Shown: one piece after another, positions 1-11,765 of the stretch
Layout of the letters: the number at the start of each line of letters is the position of its first letter
How positions within the stretch are numbered: the stretch's first letter is position 1
DNA from: Pseudomonas sp. KNUC1026
GTDB lineage: Bacteria > Pseudomonadota > Gammaproteobacteria > Pseudomonadales > Pseudomonadaceae
Direction: 5' to 3'
DNA length: 64,000 nt
Assembly: GCF_021650705.1 (NCBI RefSeq)
Contig: NZ_CP087138.1
Coordinates: forward strand, 4,426,001 to 4,490,000
Notes under the pieces: model-generated
Told to the model about the DNA's origin: nothing
The model's input: the letters and a program-made list of their open reading frames with translations, nothing else
The model's database searches: none
Translations under genes and position numbers: made by a program

Positions 1-3000
1 CCCCGTTTGGAAGTACTGCTGCCGTTGAGTGAGGCATAGGTGCTTTGTGCCGCCTCGATAGTAATGTCTCGGCCTGCACTGGCTTTGAGTGCGCCACTGG
101 TACTGGAAACACTTGCACCTGAAGCTTTCAAGTCATTGACTGCGGCCAGCGTGACGGCGTTGCCAGCAGTAATCGACGCACCCACTGCCAAAGCGTTATC
201 GGTTTCAGTCAGAGTGGTTTTGCTACTGCTACTGAATGCACCGCTCTTCTTTTTGGTTTTCTCGTAGTAGCTGTAGTCTTTGTTCTGTGCCGCCAACAAC
301 TCAAGGTTATTGCCCGCATAAACATACGCTTCATCTGCGGCCTTCAATTGGCTACCAACCACAGCCACGTTATTAGCCGCCGTCGCGATCACGGAGCCGC
401 CAGCAGTAATGCCACTCGCCACCTGGCTGACATGATCCTCCTGCGCCGTCACCTTCTTCGTCTTGGCATACAGGTGCGACTCATCCGCCGCCGCGCTCAC
501 CAGCAGGTTCTCACCCGCCGCCACCGCCACATCACGCTTGGCCTCCAGCTGGCTCGCGACCAGGCTCACGTCGCGCCCGGCCTGGATGCTCAGGTCACGC
601 CCGGCGGTGGCGCGAGCCCCTAGCTGGGTGATGTCGCTGCTGTTGCGGTTGCTGTCCAGGTACAGGCTGTTGTTCACCTGGGTGGCGTCGACATTCACAT
701 CGCGGCCGGCGCGCAGCGCCAGGTCGCGGCCGCTTTGCAGCACGCCGCCGGTGTTGCTGATGTCACGCCCGGCGCTGATCGCCAGGTCGTTGGCCGCTTC
801 GATGCGCGCGGCGCTGTCGGCGAAGCCGCGCTGTTCGGTCTTGGTGCCGGCGCTGCTTTGGTGGGTGGTCAGCGTACGTTCGTTGATCACGTCGCCGTTG
901 ATCGCCGTGGCGCTCACGTCGCGCCCGGCGATGATGCCGCCGGCCTTGTTGACGATGGTGTTGCCTGCCAGCAGGTCCAGGCTGCCGCCGGCCTGGATCA
1001 GCCCGCTGTTGGTCAGGTCGCCGGCGGCCTTGGCGCTCAGGTTGTTGCTGGCCTTGAGGGTGCCGACGTTGGTCAGGTCCTTGCCGGCGATCAGGCTCAC
1101 GTCGTTGCCGGCGATCAGTGCGCCGTTGGGCGCCAGCCGGCCGCTGGCCTGGGCCAGGTACACCACCGGCACCAGCACCTGCTCGCCGTTCACTTCCTGG
1201 CTCTCCAGCCAGACGATGTCGTGAGTCAGCGCCGCCACCTGCTCGGAGGTCAACGTCACGCCCACGCTGAGGTTCAGCTCATCCTTGCTGGCGATGGCGT
1301 TGTTCATCAGGTACTTGAACTGCGCCTCGTTGCTGGCTTGCCCATCGAGCAAGGCCTGGCCGGTGCGGGCGGTAATGGCTTGCTGAACGAGGCGCTGCTC
1401 GTAGAGGCCGTCCCCAGGCGCTTGGCGCTGTCGTCGGGGTTGTAGCCGAGCTTGCCGAGCAGGTAGTCCGAGTTGAGGAATTGGTGCAGGTCGGTGAGCG
1501 CGGGGTTGGTTTCGATCAGGTACTTGTTGGGGTTGCTCTTGCTGGCGGTAGTCGGCAGCCCTTGAACTCTGGAGACGGTCTGGTCGGTGGCGGCCTGCGC
1601 GGGGGTTGCTGTGCTGCCGCTGGCAACGGCGCCAACGGCGGGCGCGCCGGCGATGTCGGCAAGGCGCACTGATGCCGCCGCGCCGGGCGCCGCCGCGCCG
1701 CCCGGGACGCTGGTGTCCAGTGCCGAAGCGCTGGCCATGCCGCCAGAAGCCTGGTGGCCGGTGCTGGAGAGCTGGCCGAGCGCGGCGCCCTGAATGTCTC
1801 TGACCGGTGCCGCCGAGAGGGTTTGGTCGCGCTGGGCGGTGGTCAGGGTGGCGCCGGTCATTGTCCAGCTTTGGGCAGTGGCGCCGGGCTGGGTTGCCGT
1901 AGCCGCAGTGCCAGCGGTGCCGCTCAGGCGGAACAGGCCGTTCTGTCCGGTGGGCAGGCTGAAGCCGGGCAGGCTCAGGGGGTTGATCTGGCGCTGTGCC
2001 AGGTCGGGGGCGAGTTGCTGGTTGAGGGTAACGCGGGTGGCGTGTTGGGTGCCGACGGCGGTGGTGTCGGTGCGGGTGCCGCTGCCGATGTAGCTGTAGC
2101 CGGCGCGCACCACACTGTTGTTCACGTTGTTCTGGGCGGCCACGCTCACATTGCCCGCGGCCTGGATCACGGCGGCGTAGCTCTGCCCGCCTGACGACAG
2201 GTTGCGGGTGGTTTGGAACTGGGTCAGTTCGGCTTCGGTAGAGGCGATGAAGCGGGCGATGGCGCCTTCCATGCCGCTCAGGTCATTGGCGTTGTAGCCG
2301 GCGCTTTGATACCAGTACTTGCTGGTGACAGCGTTAGCCAGTGCCTGGTAGCCGCTGGCGTTGTTGACGCGCTGGGTGCGGAAGATCCGCGAGGTTTCGG
2401 TATCGGAGCTTTCCACGCCCGTGTTGTCGAGGTTGTTGAGCGTGGCCTGGAAGTTGCCGCCAGTGGAGAGCGTACTGCTCTTGTTGAGCAGGTCGCCCCC
2501 GGTCAGGGTCATGTTGCCGCCAGCGGTGATGCTCGATGCCGCGCTGGCTTGGGTCACTTCCAGCTTGTCACGCTGCACCAGCTCCCATACGTGGTTGCGT
2601 TTGCCGCTGCAGTCGCCCGCGTTGTAGCCCTCGATGCAGGCGGTCTCGGTCACTTTGGCGGTGTAGATGCCGGAATTGCTGACGGTCAGGATGGCCCGGA
2701 CGTTCTGGATGGTGCTGGCCGCCAGGCGCATGCTGCCGTCGCTCTGGATCGAGGCGGAGCTGTTGACGATGCTGTCGGCAAGGCCCCCCGCGCCGTCACG
2801 GTCGATGCTCAGGTTGGCCAGGCTGTAGACGTCTGCATAGGTGTTGTTGAAGCTGGTGACACGCAGCGACATGTCGTCGCCGCTGAAGATGAGCCCGTGA
2901 TCGTTGGTCAAGGCGCCGGTGGTGAGCACAAGCTTGCCGGTGCTGCCGATCGTGCCGCTGTTGTCGACACGGCCTGCCGTCAGCGCCATATCGCCTGCGG

Positions 3001-6000
3001 AGGTCAACCGGCCGCTGTTGGCCAGGGTGCCGCTGAGGTTGAGCGTGGCCTGGGTGCCGCCGGCGATGCTGCCTGCACTGCCCAGCGAGAGTTGCCCGGC
3101 ACTGATGCCCAGCGCGCCCAATGCGCTCGCCCGGCCGTTGCCCGAATACCCGCCAGTCAGGCTGAGGTTCAGCGTGCCGTCACTGGCGAGCACACCGTCG
3201 TTGGCCCAGTTTGCGCCGGTGCCCACCAGCGCCGTGGAAGCCAGCAACTGCCCGGTTGCGGTCTGGGTGAAGGTGCCGACGTTAATGGTCAAACGCCCGG
3301 CCTGGAGCACGCTGCTGTTGGTCCAGCTGTCGGCGTTGAGGGTCAGGCCGCCACGGGTGACCAGGCTGCCGCCGGCGTTGATGACGTTGGTTGTGGACAG
3401 GCCAAAGGTGCCGCTGCCCACGTGCAGCACGCTGCCCCCGGCGTTGAGCAGGTTGGCGGCGTTCAGGGCCAGGTCGGTGTTGGCGGTTTCGAGGGTGCCG
3501 TTGCGGTTGTCGAACAGGCCGCTGATGTTCAGTTGGGTGGCACCACTGCGGCCCAGGGCACGAATGGCGCCGGTCTGGTTGTCGAGGCTGGTAGCGGCGA
3601 TGCTGAGCGTGCTGTCGCTTTCGATCACACCGAGGCGGTTGTTGAGCGCTCCGCTGAGGCCGAGGTCGATCTGCTGCCCAGCGATCTGGCCGTCGTTGTC
3701 GCCACTGTTGTCGAAATCGTGGCCCGTTACCCGGGTGAGGCCGCTGGCGTAAACGCCGCCGTTGCGGTTGTCGATGTTGGCGTTGCCGGTGTCTATGAGC
3801 GCATCACCGGCTTGGGCGGCGACGCGCCCGCCGTAGTTGTCCAGCCCGCCGAGGGCGCGGATGTCCAGGCGCTGCGCTTGCACAACACCGCCCTGGCGGT
3901 TGAGGTCGTAGCCGTTCTTCAGCACGCCGGTGAGGCGTGCCGTCATCGCATTGCGCAGGCTGGTAAGCATCCCGCCACGGTTGTCGAGGGCGTTGGCGCT
4001 GGCGTTCAACGCGCCGTTTTGCGCGATCAGCTTGCCGCCCTGGTTGTCCAGGTCACCCGTGAGGGCCAGGGTCATCGCACCCAGGCTTTGCAGGGTGCCC
4101 TGGCCGTTGCCGAGGCTGGCGGCTTGCACGCTGAGGCCTGCGTTTTTGCTGTAGAGCTGGCCGCCATTGCCGTTCTGCACGGCGCCAGTGGCGCTGACGG
4201 TAACCGCCTCGGCCGCAGCGATGGTGCCGCCATTGCGGTTGTCCAGCCCGCCTGTGGCCAAGGTCATGTTGCGCTGGCTGGCGAGCTGGCCGCCCTGATT
4301 GTCGACCTGTGCTGCACGGGCGAGCACCAGGTCGCCGCCACTGGCGAGGGTGCCGAGGGTGTTGTCGAGGCTGCCGAGCAGGTCGAGGCTGAGGTCGGCG
4401 TTGCCGATCAGGTGACCGCTGCGGTTGTTGAGGTCGCCACCGGCCACGCTCAGGGCCTGTTGTGCGTTGAGGGTGCCGGCGGCGTTGTTCAGGGTCGCTG
4501 CACGGGCAGCCAGGGTGGTGCCGGCATCGATCAGGCCGTTGTCGCTGTTGTCGAGCACACCGCTGACGGCCAGGGTTTGCTCGGCGGCGCTGGAGAGGAT
4601 GCCGCCGCGGTTGTCGACGCTCGCAGCGTTGACGCTAAGCGCCTGCTGGCTGACCAGCGCACCGCCATTGCCGTTGAGCAAGGCTCCGGCGAGGCTCACG
4701 CTCACGTCGCGGTTGCGGCTTGAGAGGGTGCCGCTGTTGCGGTTGTCCAGGTTGGCTGCGGTGACGCTCAGGCCTTCCCAGCCGGAGAGCAAACCGGCCT
4801 GGTTGCTGATGTTGCCGGCGCTCAGGGTCAATTGCCGGTTGCTGATCAACCGGCCGTTGTCGTTGCTCAGGTTGCCGAGGGCGAGGCTGAAGCTTTCGGT
4901 GCTTGAAACCTGCCCGGCGCGGTTGTCGAGGTCACGCAGTGCGTTGAAGGTCAGCTGGCCTTGGGCGCTGATCAAACCGTTCTGGTTGTTCAGGTCGCCG
5001 CCATTGAGGCTGAGGTTCACCGCGCGCTCGCCGATCAGGCGGCCGCCGTTCTGGCTGAAGCTGGCGAGGTTCAGGGCCAGGTCGCCCTTGGCCGACACTT
5101 CGCCGCCATTACCGGAGTCCAGGCTTGTGGCCACGAGGTCCAGGCCACCCTGGCTGTTGATCAGGCCGTTATCGCTGTTGTTCAGCGTGGTGGCGTGCAG
5201 GGCCAGGCCGCTGCCGCCCAGCAGGCGCCCGCCCTGGTTGGCGAGGCCGGCGGCGCTCACATCGAGCAGGCCCTGAGCCTTGATCAGGCCATCGGCATGG
5301 TTGGCCAGCCCGCCATCGACGCTCAGGCCGAGCTGGCTGCGGCTGATCACTTGCCCGGCCTGGTTGTCCATCTCACCGGCGTGCGCAGCGAGGCTCGCGG
5401 CGGCGATCAGGCCGCTGACGTTGTTCAGGGCATTGGCTACGCGCACGCTGAGTGCCTGGTCGCTCAACAGCTTGCCGCTGCGGTTGTTCAGGCTCAGGGC
5501 CGCCACGTCGAAGCTTTGGCTGCTGGAGATTTCGCCGCTCTGGTTGTTGACTCCGGCCAACTGCCGCAAAAGCAAGGCGCCGGGGGTGTTGATCACGCCG
5601 TTCTGGTTGTCGAGCTGGCCGTGGTTCAGGTCCAGGGTGAGGTCGCTGTCGCTGAAGAGCAGGCCGCCGTTTTGATCCAGGCCGGCGACGCTGGCGCTCA
5701 ACCGGCCGTGGCTGCCGATGCTGCCGCCGTCCTGGTTGGTCAGTTGTGCGGTGCTCAGTTGCAGCGTGTCGGCGCTGCTCAGGCGGCCGCTGTGGCTGTT
5801 GTCGAGGCTGCCTGTGCGCAGGGCCAGCGGGCCTTTGCTGCTGAGGGTGCCGCCGTGGCTGTTGTCCAGGCTGGCGCTGTGCAAGTCGAGGGCGCCGTCG
5901 GTGACCAGCGTGCCGCCGCGGTTGCTGAAGGCGCCAGTGCTGTCGAGAACCAGGGCGCCGGCGCTGGAGAAACGGCCGCCGTCGTTGCTGAGGGTTGCGC

Positions 6001-9000
6001 TGTGCGCGCTGAGGGTGCCTTCGCTGCTGACCTGCCCGGCTTCGTTGAGCAGGTCGCCGCTCGAACGCAGGTCGATGGCCTGGTTGCTGGAGCACGGTGC
6101 CGCCACGGTTGCTCAGTTGCGTGCCGGCAAGCGACAGGCCGGTACGGCCAGACAGCACGCCGCCGTTCTGGTTGGTCAGCCGGCCGACCGCAAGCGTGAG
6201 GGCTTTTTCGCCGATCACGCGCCCTGCGTCGCTGTTCCAGCTGCTGAGCGGTGAGGTGCAGCGCGTCTTTGCTGGAGACCTCGCCGCCCCGGTTGTCGAC
6301 AGTGTCGACGTTCAGAGCCAGGGCACCGTTGCTGCTGACCAGGCCGTTCTGGCGGTTGTCCAGCTGGGTGCCGGCCAGGGTGAGGCTGCCGAGAGAGCTC
6401 AACTGGCCGCCGCTGTTATCCAGGCTCAGCGCGGTAAGCTCGAAGCCTTGATCACTGGAAATTTCACCGCCGTGGTTGTTCACCGCCGGCAAGAGCGCTC
6501 GGCAAGAGTGCGCCGGGAGTATGGATCAGGCCGTTCTGGTTGTTGAGCTGGCCGTGGTTCAGGTTCAAGGCCAGGCGGCCCTGGCTGAACAGCTCACCGC
6601 CTTGCTGGTCGAGCCCGGTTACGCTGGCGTTTACCGCTTGGGCCGCAGCGAGCCGGCCACGGTCCTGGTTGGTGACCTGGCCTGCGGTGAGGGTCAGGGT
6701 GCCGAGACTGGTCAGTTGGCCGCCGTGGCTGTTGTCGAAGGCACCGGTGGTGACGTTGCTGGCCAGTTTGCCGCTCAGGCTTGCCTGGTTGCGGTTGTCG
6801 AGGCTCGCACTGGCCAGGGCCAGGTTGCGGTCGGTGCTGATCGTTCCCTGCTGGTTGTTGACTGCGCCGCTGGCGGTGATCGTAAGGTCACCTGCGCTTG
6901 AGAGGCTACCGGCAGTGTTGTCGAGCATTGCGGCAGTGACGCTCAAGGCCGCTTCGCTGCCGATGCGCCCGGCGGCGTTGAGCAGGCTGCCGGTGAGGTC
7001 GAAAATGGCGCCGTTCTGGGCCGTCGCCCGGCCGCCGCTGTTGTCCAGCTGATTGCCATCGAGGCGCAGGGTGCCGCCGCTGAGCAAGCCTTGGGTGTTG
7101 TTGATAACCCGCGCAACCGCCAGCTGCAGGGCGGTGCCGGCGATCAGCTTGCCGCCGTCGCTGTTGTCCAGTTGCTGCCCGCTCAGGGCCACCCCGGCAT
7201 GGCTGGAGATTTCACCGGCGCGGTTGTCCACCTGGCCGACGGTCAGGTTCAGCGCGTTGTTTGCGCCGATCAGGCCGCCCAGGCGGTTGTCCAGGGCGCT
7301 GGCGTTGACGGCCAGGCTGCCGCCGGCCATCAGCTTGCCGCCTTGCTGGCTCAGGGTGCCGGTGGTGAGGTTGAGGTCGTGCTGGCTGGATAGCCGGCCG
7401 GCATCGTTCTGTACGCTGGCGGCCTGCACGCTCAAGGCGCCCAGGGCACGCACGTTACCGGCCTGGTTGGCCAAGGCGCCACTGAGGACAAGGTTGAGCT
7501 CACCGTCGGTGAGCGCGTCGCCCGCCTGGCGGTTGTCCAGGCTACCCGCCTGAAGGTCGAGGCCGCTGCCGGCGCCGAGGGTGCCGGCGCGGTTGTCGAG
7601 GGCGTGCGCCACATTCAGTGCCAGGCGCTGATCGGCGCTGACCTGCCCACCGGCATTGTCGAGGCTGCCAGCGTTCACGGTAGCGTTGCCGCTGGCAAGC
7701 AGCTCACCGTTCTGGTTGGAGAGTGCTGCATCGGACGTCACCGCCAGGGCCGCCGTGCTGCGCAGGCTGCCGCTGTCGTTGAGCAGGGTGCCAGCTCGCA
7801 GGTCCAGGCCGTTGCCGCTGACCACACCGCTTGCGCTGTTATCGAGCAGTTGGTGGATACGCACGCTCAGCGCCTGCCCGCTGAGCAGCGAGCCATGGCT
7901 GTTCTGCAGGGTGTCGGCTTCGAGGGCGAAGGCGCGCTGGCTGGAAATCTCGCCCTGCTGGTTGTTCACGGCGGCGAGGTTGCGCGACGACAACGCCCAG
8001 GGCGTTGATCAAGCCGCCCTGGTTGTCGAGCTGGCCGTGGTTGAGGTCCAGGCTCAGGTCGCTATTGCTGAACAGCTGCCCGCCGGAGTGCTGATCCAGC
8101 CCCGTCATGCTCGCGGTGAGCGCCATGGCGCTGGCGATCCGGCCTGCCGCGCTGTTGTCGACCTGGGCGGCGGTGAGCGCAAGCGCCCCGCTGCTCGTCA
8201 GGCTGGCGCCCCGGTTGTTGAGCGCTCCGGTCTGGACTGCCACGCCGGCACCCGCGATACGCCCGTTCTGGCTGTTGTCCAGGCTGGCGCTGGCCAGCGT
8301 GAGGGCGCTACCAGCAACCAATTCGCCGCCCTGGCTGTTGTTCACCGCACCAGTGGCGGCCAGGTTTACGTTACGTGCAGCCTTCACACTGCCCTGCGCG
8401 CTGTTGTCCAGGCTGCCAAGGTTGAGGTTTACCGACTGCTGGCCGGCAATCCTGCCGCCCTGGTTGGCCAGGGTGGCGTAATTCAGGGTGAGGTCACCGT
8501 TGGCGAGCACGCGGCCGTTGCTGCTGTTGTCGGCCTGGCGGCCTTGGGCAGTGAGGGTGCCTTGGCTTGAGATTTCGCCGCCGCCATTGCTCAGTTGGTC
8601 GGCGTTGAGGGTCACGGTATTCGCGCTGCCGATCAGCCCACCCTGCCCATTGAGTACCTGGCCTGCGGTCGCGGTAAGCGCGTTCTGGCTCAGTACGCGG
8701 CCACTGCGGTTGTCCAGGGTGCCCGCGCTCACCTGTGTGCTTGCCTGGCCGCTCAGGGTGCCGCCCTGGTTGTTCAGCGCCTGGCTGGCCGTCGCCTGCA
8801 CGGTGTGGCTGGCGCTCAGGCTGCCGCTGTTGCGCAGGTTCTGCGCCGTAACGGTCAGCTGTGCGGTGGCGTTGCGGCTGTTGTCGGCATTCACGCCGGC
8901 TTCGACGATGGCGCTGTTGGTGATCTGGCCATTGCTGGCCAGGTTGATACGGTCGCGGGCGGCGACGTTCTGCTGGATGTTCAGCGCGCCGGTGGTTTGC

Positions 9001-10016
9001 ACGTCGACGCTGCTGCCGTACACAGTGCCCTGAATGTTGGCACTGGCGGCCTTGGCGCTCACCGCGCCGGTGGCGGCCACCTGGCCAACGGTCAGTTGCC
9101 CGTTGGCACCCAGCTGGATATCGCCCGCACTGGCCGCCAGGTTCCCCGCTACCCGCACGCCCACTCCGGCTTCGGTGCCCACCAGCTTGATGGAACCGGC
9201 GTACATGCCGCCCAGGGCCGAGCTGTCGATGGCCACCGTCGGAGCGGCGCTGCCGTTACCCGCCCTCGGCGTGGCGTTGAGGGTTTGCGCATCGACATCG
9301 TTGCGCCCCGCCACCACCGCCAACTGTTGCGCGTTGATCTGGGCGTTGATCTGCGCGGCGCGGGTGATGATCTCGAACTGGCCGACCTGGCTGGCATCCA
9401 GCCCTTGGCCTTCGATGGCAACGTTGCCGTCGTCTACCTGGAAGTGGTCCAGCTGGCCGTTGCCATTGAGCACCGGCGTACCGGTGGTGAGGGTGGCGCG
9501 TGGCGTGTTGATGAAGCCGCAGCCGTCGCACGTCACACCATGGGGGTTGGCGACGATGACCCGCGCGCCCTGCCCCGCAACTTCCGTATAGCCCTTGAGC
9601 TGGGAGGGGTTTGCGCCAACCACTTCGTTGAGAATGGTGCCGGCCGCCCGGCCACCGAGGTTGCCGTTGCCCAGAATGATGCCGCCTTGCTGGGTGCTGG
9701 CCGTTTTGCCCGTGGCGTTGTTGAGGATCACGCCCTCGCTGCCCACGTTGTATTGCTGATACTGGTTGTGCGAAAGCCCGGCCGCGTTGGGCGCAGCGAT
9801 ATTGACGATCGGCACGCCATTGCCGGCCTGCGACACCGACGTGTTGGTGCCGCCGCTGACCGCGATGCCCTCTGCCTGTGCCCAGATCGGTTGCCAGAAC
9901 AACGCATTGATCAGGATGAGCGCGATCCCGCGCTTGGGCAGGCCCCAGAAACGCTGGCGCTCGATCAGGCGGGCAGAGGGCAGTCGGGCGAGAAAAGCCA
10001 GTTGGCGGGCGTCCAT
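1..10016 (-). pseudogene. Filamentous hemagglutinin-type adhesin (TpsA), 5' part, multiply frameshifted, 3' end outside window
   Basis: Secreted two-partner-secretion exoprotein of the FHA family. The start at 10016 gives the long basic N-terminus and hydrophobic stretch (ALILINALFWQPIWAQA) of an extended TPS signal peptide. A TPS beta-helix domain follows, with an NPHG variant of the NPNG motif and a nearby CDGCGFINT segment. Most of the rest is short FHA repeats of the type L-x-N-x-x-G-G-x-[IL]-x-S. One continuous adhesin-like protein is recovered only by changing frame near 7985, 6485, 6234, 6091 and 1413, so the gene is either broken or misassembled. The last 1.4 kb is still adhesin repeat (ending around IEAAQSTYASLNGS) and runs off the window, so any C-terminal toxin or effector domain cannot be seen. 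No TpsB outer-membrane transporter gene is in the window. Family call is confident; functional state is not. Confidence 0.85.
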
Positions 10017-10172
10017 GTCGCAGGTCTCGAAAGGTGTTGAGCGAGAAATTCGGGCAAAGCAAGGCAGCGCTCAGGCAAACGGCCAGGAGCGTGCGTGGAT
10101 CAGGTGCGGAGAAATGACGGGAAGGAAAAAACGCGCCCAGAACATCCCTGAAATGGCACATTGATATCGAAA

Positions 10173-10201
10173 ATTCTATTTCGACGTGTTTCTGTCGTCA
10201 A
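10173..10201 (-). promoter_or_regulatory. Candidate sigma-70 promoter of the adhesin gene
   Basis: On the minus strand TTGACG (10201-10196) is followed after exactly 17 bases by TAGAAT (10178-10173), in an AT-rich island within otherwise GC-rich DNA. Initiation near 10166 would leave a leader of about 150 bases before the ATG at 10016. I see no other gene in 10017-10351; it holds only this promoter and the hairpin at 10309-10344. Confidence 0.6.
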
Positions 10202-10308
10202 TGTTCCGACAATGCCATATGTCAGGTTTTGCCGCGAACGGGCAAATCAGCCGCAGCCGTTGGCAGGGATGCCACCGCAATTTCGGAGAGTTGGGCGTTG
10301 AAAATTAC

Positions 10309-10344
10309 GCTCGCCATCGGTTGTGCGGGTGGGCAATGGCGAGC
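10309..10344 (-). terminator. Hairpin after the amaA-like gene
   Basis: GCTCGCCAT and ATGGCGAGC form a perfect 9-bp inverted repeat with an 18-base loop. On the minus strand it follows the stop of the gene ending at 10352 and is followed by a short TTTT. The long loop and short T run make it a moderate terminator candidate. Confidence 0.45.
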
Positions 10345-10351
10345 GCTTGAA

Positions 10352-11644
10352 CTAGAGAACCACCCGCAGGCACTGCCCTGCGTGGTACAGCGAAAACCCG
10401 GTCTCGTAGAACGCCGTCCGCAATGCCGGCACGCTGACTGGCGTATTGGCCGAGAACGGCACTGGCAGCTCATCGGCCCGCTGCGTCAGCAGAAACTGCG
10501 CCAACGCCCGCCCGAGCACGGTGCCGGTGGTATTGCCGCGGCCGTTGTAACCGGTCACGGCCACCAGGCCGGCCGCCGGCTCGTAGAGGCGCATCAGGTG
10601 GTCGGGGGTGAAGTCGATCACGCCGGTCCAGTGCATTTCCCACTCCACCTTGCCGAGGCTGGGGAAGTAGTGGCGCTGGATGCGATCGGCCCAGCCCTTG
10701 ATGAACCAGCCGGGTTTGTTGTCCACCCGGCCCAGGCTGCCCAGCAGCAGGCGGCCCTGCTCATCGCGGCGGATGCTGCTGAGCACGGTGCGGGTGTCCC
10801 AGGAGCCTTGGCCGTGAGGCAGTACGCGCTCAGCCGCGGCCCCTTCCAGCGGGCGCGATGCGACCTGGTAGTAATAGCCGCGGAAGTGGTTGTTGCGGAT
10901 CTGGCTCCATTCACCTTCGGTATAAGCGCCGGTCGACAGCACCACCTGGTCGGCGAGCACGCTGCCGTTGGCGGCTTTGACCCGCCAGGCGAAGCCTTCA
11001 CGCACCAGGGCGGTAACAGGCGAATCTTCCAACAGCACGCCGCCCAGGCGCCTCACCGCATCGGCCAGGCCACGGGTGTAGGCCATGGGGTTGATGGTGC
11101 CGGCGCGGTGGTCGAGCAGTGCGGCGTCGACCTTGTCGGTGCCACAGTATTCGACGCAACGGGCGCCGGTGAGCAGCTCGACGTGAGCGCCACGCCGGCT
11201 CCATTGCTCGTGGCGCGCCTGCAGGTCGGCAACGCCGGTGGCGTTGTGGGCCATGTGCAAGGTGCCTTCGTTGCGCGCCTGGCAGTTGATGCCGTGGCGG
11301 CGGATCATCTCGAAGACTTCGGCAGGGGCGTTGCCCAGCACGCTGTTCAATCGCTCGCCCTGAGTGGTGCCGAGGGTGGCGGCCACGTCGTCGGGCTTGA
11401 TCCAGGTGCCGGCGTTCACCAGCCCGACGTTGCGGCCCGAGCCGCCGTGGCCGACACGGTGAGCGTCGAGCAGGATGACGCGCTTGCCTTGTTCGAGCAG
11501 GTGAATGGCTGCGCACAGGCCGGTGATGCCGGCGCCGATCACGCAGACGTCGGCGCTGTGCTCACCGGTGAGCGGCTGGGCCGGCGCAGGTGGGGGGAGT
11601 ATGTGTTCCCACAGGCATTTCTGGTGGAGCGCGTTGGTGGCCAT
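10352..11644 (-). CDS. amaA: FAD-dependent oxidoreductase, probable L-pipecolate oxidase
   Basis: DadA/glycine-oxidase-type flavoprotein of 430 residues. The N-terminal dinucleotide-binding fold carries VIGAGITGLCAA, followed by the acidic end of strand 2 (LLDAHRVG). A C-terminal VAVTGYNGRGNTTGT segment is typical of the DAO family. The ATG at 11644 (MATNALHQK) is chosen over an upstream in-frame codon because the family starts just before the FAD fold. It lies downstream of and co-oriented with amaB; in P. putida this pair oxidises L-pipecolate to piperideine-6-carboxylate and then to 2-aminoadipate in D-lysine catabolism. The substrate is inferred from this neighbourhood; the family alone would allow other secondary or D-amino acids. 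Confidence 0.8.
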   Translation of the reverse strand: MATNALHQKCLWEHILPPPAPAQPLTGEHSADVCVIGAGITGLCAAIHLLEQGKRVILLDAHRVGHGGSGRNVGLVNAGTWIKPDDVAATLGTTQGERLNSVLGNAPAEVFEMIRRHGINCQARNEGTLHMAHNATGVADLQARHEQWSRRGAHVELLTGARCVEYCGTDKVDAALLDHRAGTINPMAYTRGLADAVRRLGGVLLEDSPVTALVREGFAWRVKAANGSVLADQVVLSTGAYTEGEWSQIRNNHFRGYYYQVASRPLEGAAAERVLPHGQGSWDTRTVLSSIRRDEQGRLLLGSLGRVDNKPGWFIKGWADRIQRHYFPSLGKVEWEMHWTGVIDFTPDHLMRLYEPAAGLVAVTGYNGRGNTTGTVLGRALAQFLLTQRADELPVPFSANTPVSVPALRTAFYETGFSLYHAGQCLRVVL

Positions 11645-11677
11645 GGTCTTGAAGTCCTGGGGAAGGCCTGGAGGCCG

Positions 11678-11749
11678 CATCGCCCGGCGAGCCGGCCTCC
11701 CACGTCGTGCCCCTGAAACTTGGTGGGAGGGCGGCTTGCCGCGCGACGT
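11678..11749. repeat. Inverted pair of REP-like elements
   Basis: 11678-11703 read on the minus strand and 11723-11749 read on the plus strand both have the form GTGGGAGG...GGCTYGCCG...GCGAYG, the look of Pseudomonas REP palindromes. They sit head to head, about 20 bases apart, in the amaB-amaA intergenic gap. A related single copy is at 52893-52918. Confidence 0.6.
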
Positions 11750-11765
11750 GCCGGCAAGGTCGGCG

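Noticed and set aside
2213..4723. Long plus-strand open frames (up to 836 codons) opposite the adhesin gene
   Set aside because: They are antisense to the adhesin repeats, rich in Ala/Val/Gly/Gln, and show no family features; GC-rich repeat DNA keeps several frames open.
1..10016. CRISPR-like repetition in the first 10 kb
   Set aside because: The repeats are coding, divergent, of about 20 residues each without spacers, as expected for hemagglutinin repeats.
9256..10161. 301-codon minus-strand frame starting upstream of the adhesin
   Set aside because: It overlaps the adhesin in another frame; the adhesin start MDARQLAFLARLP at 10016 matches TPS proteins, so this ORF is a shadow despite a hydrophobic start.
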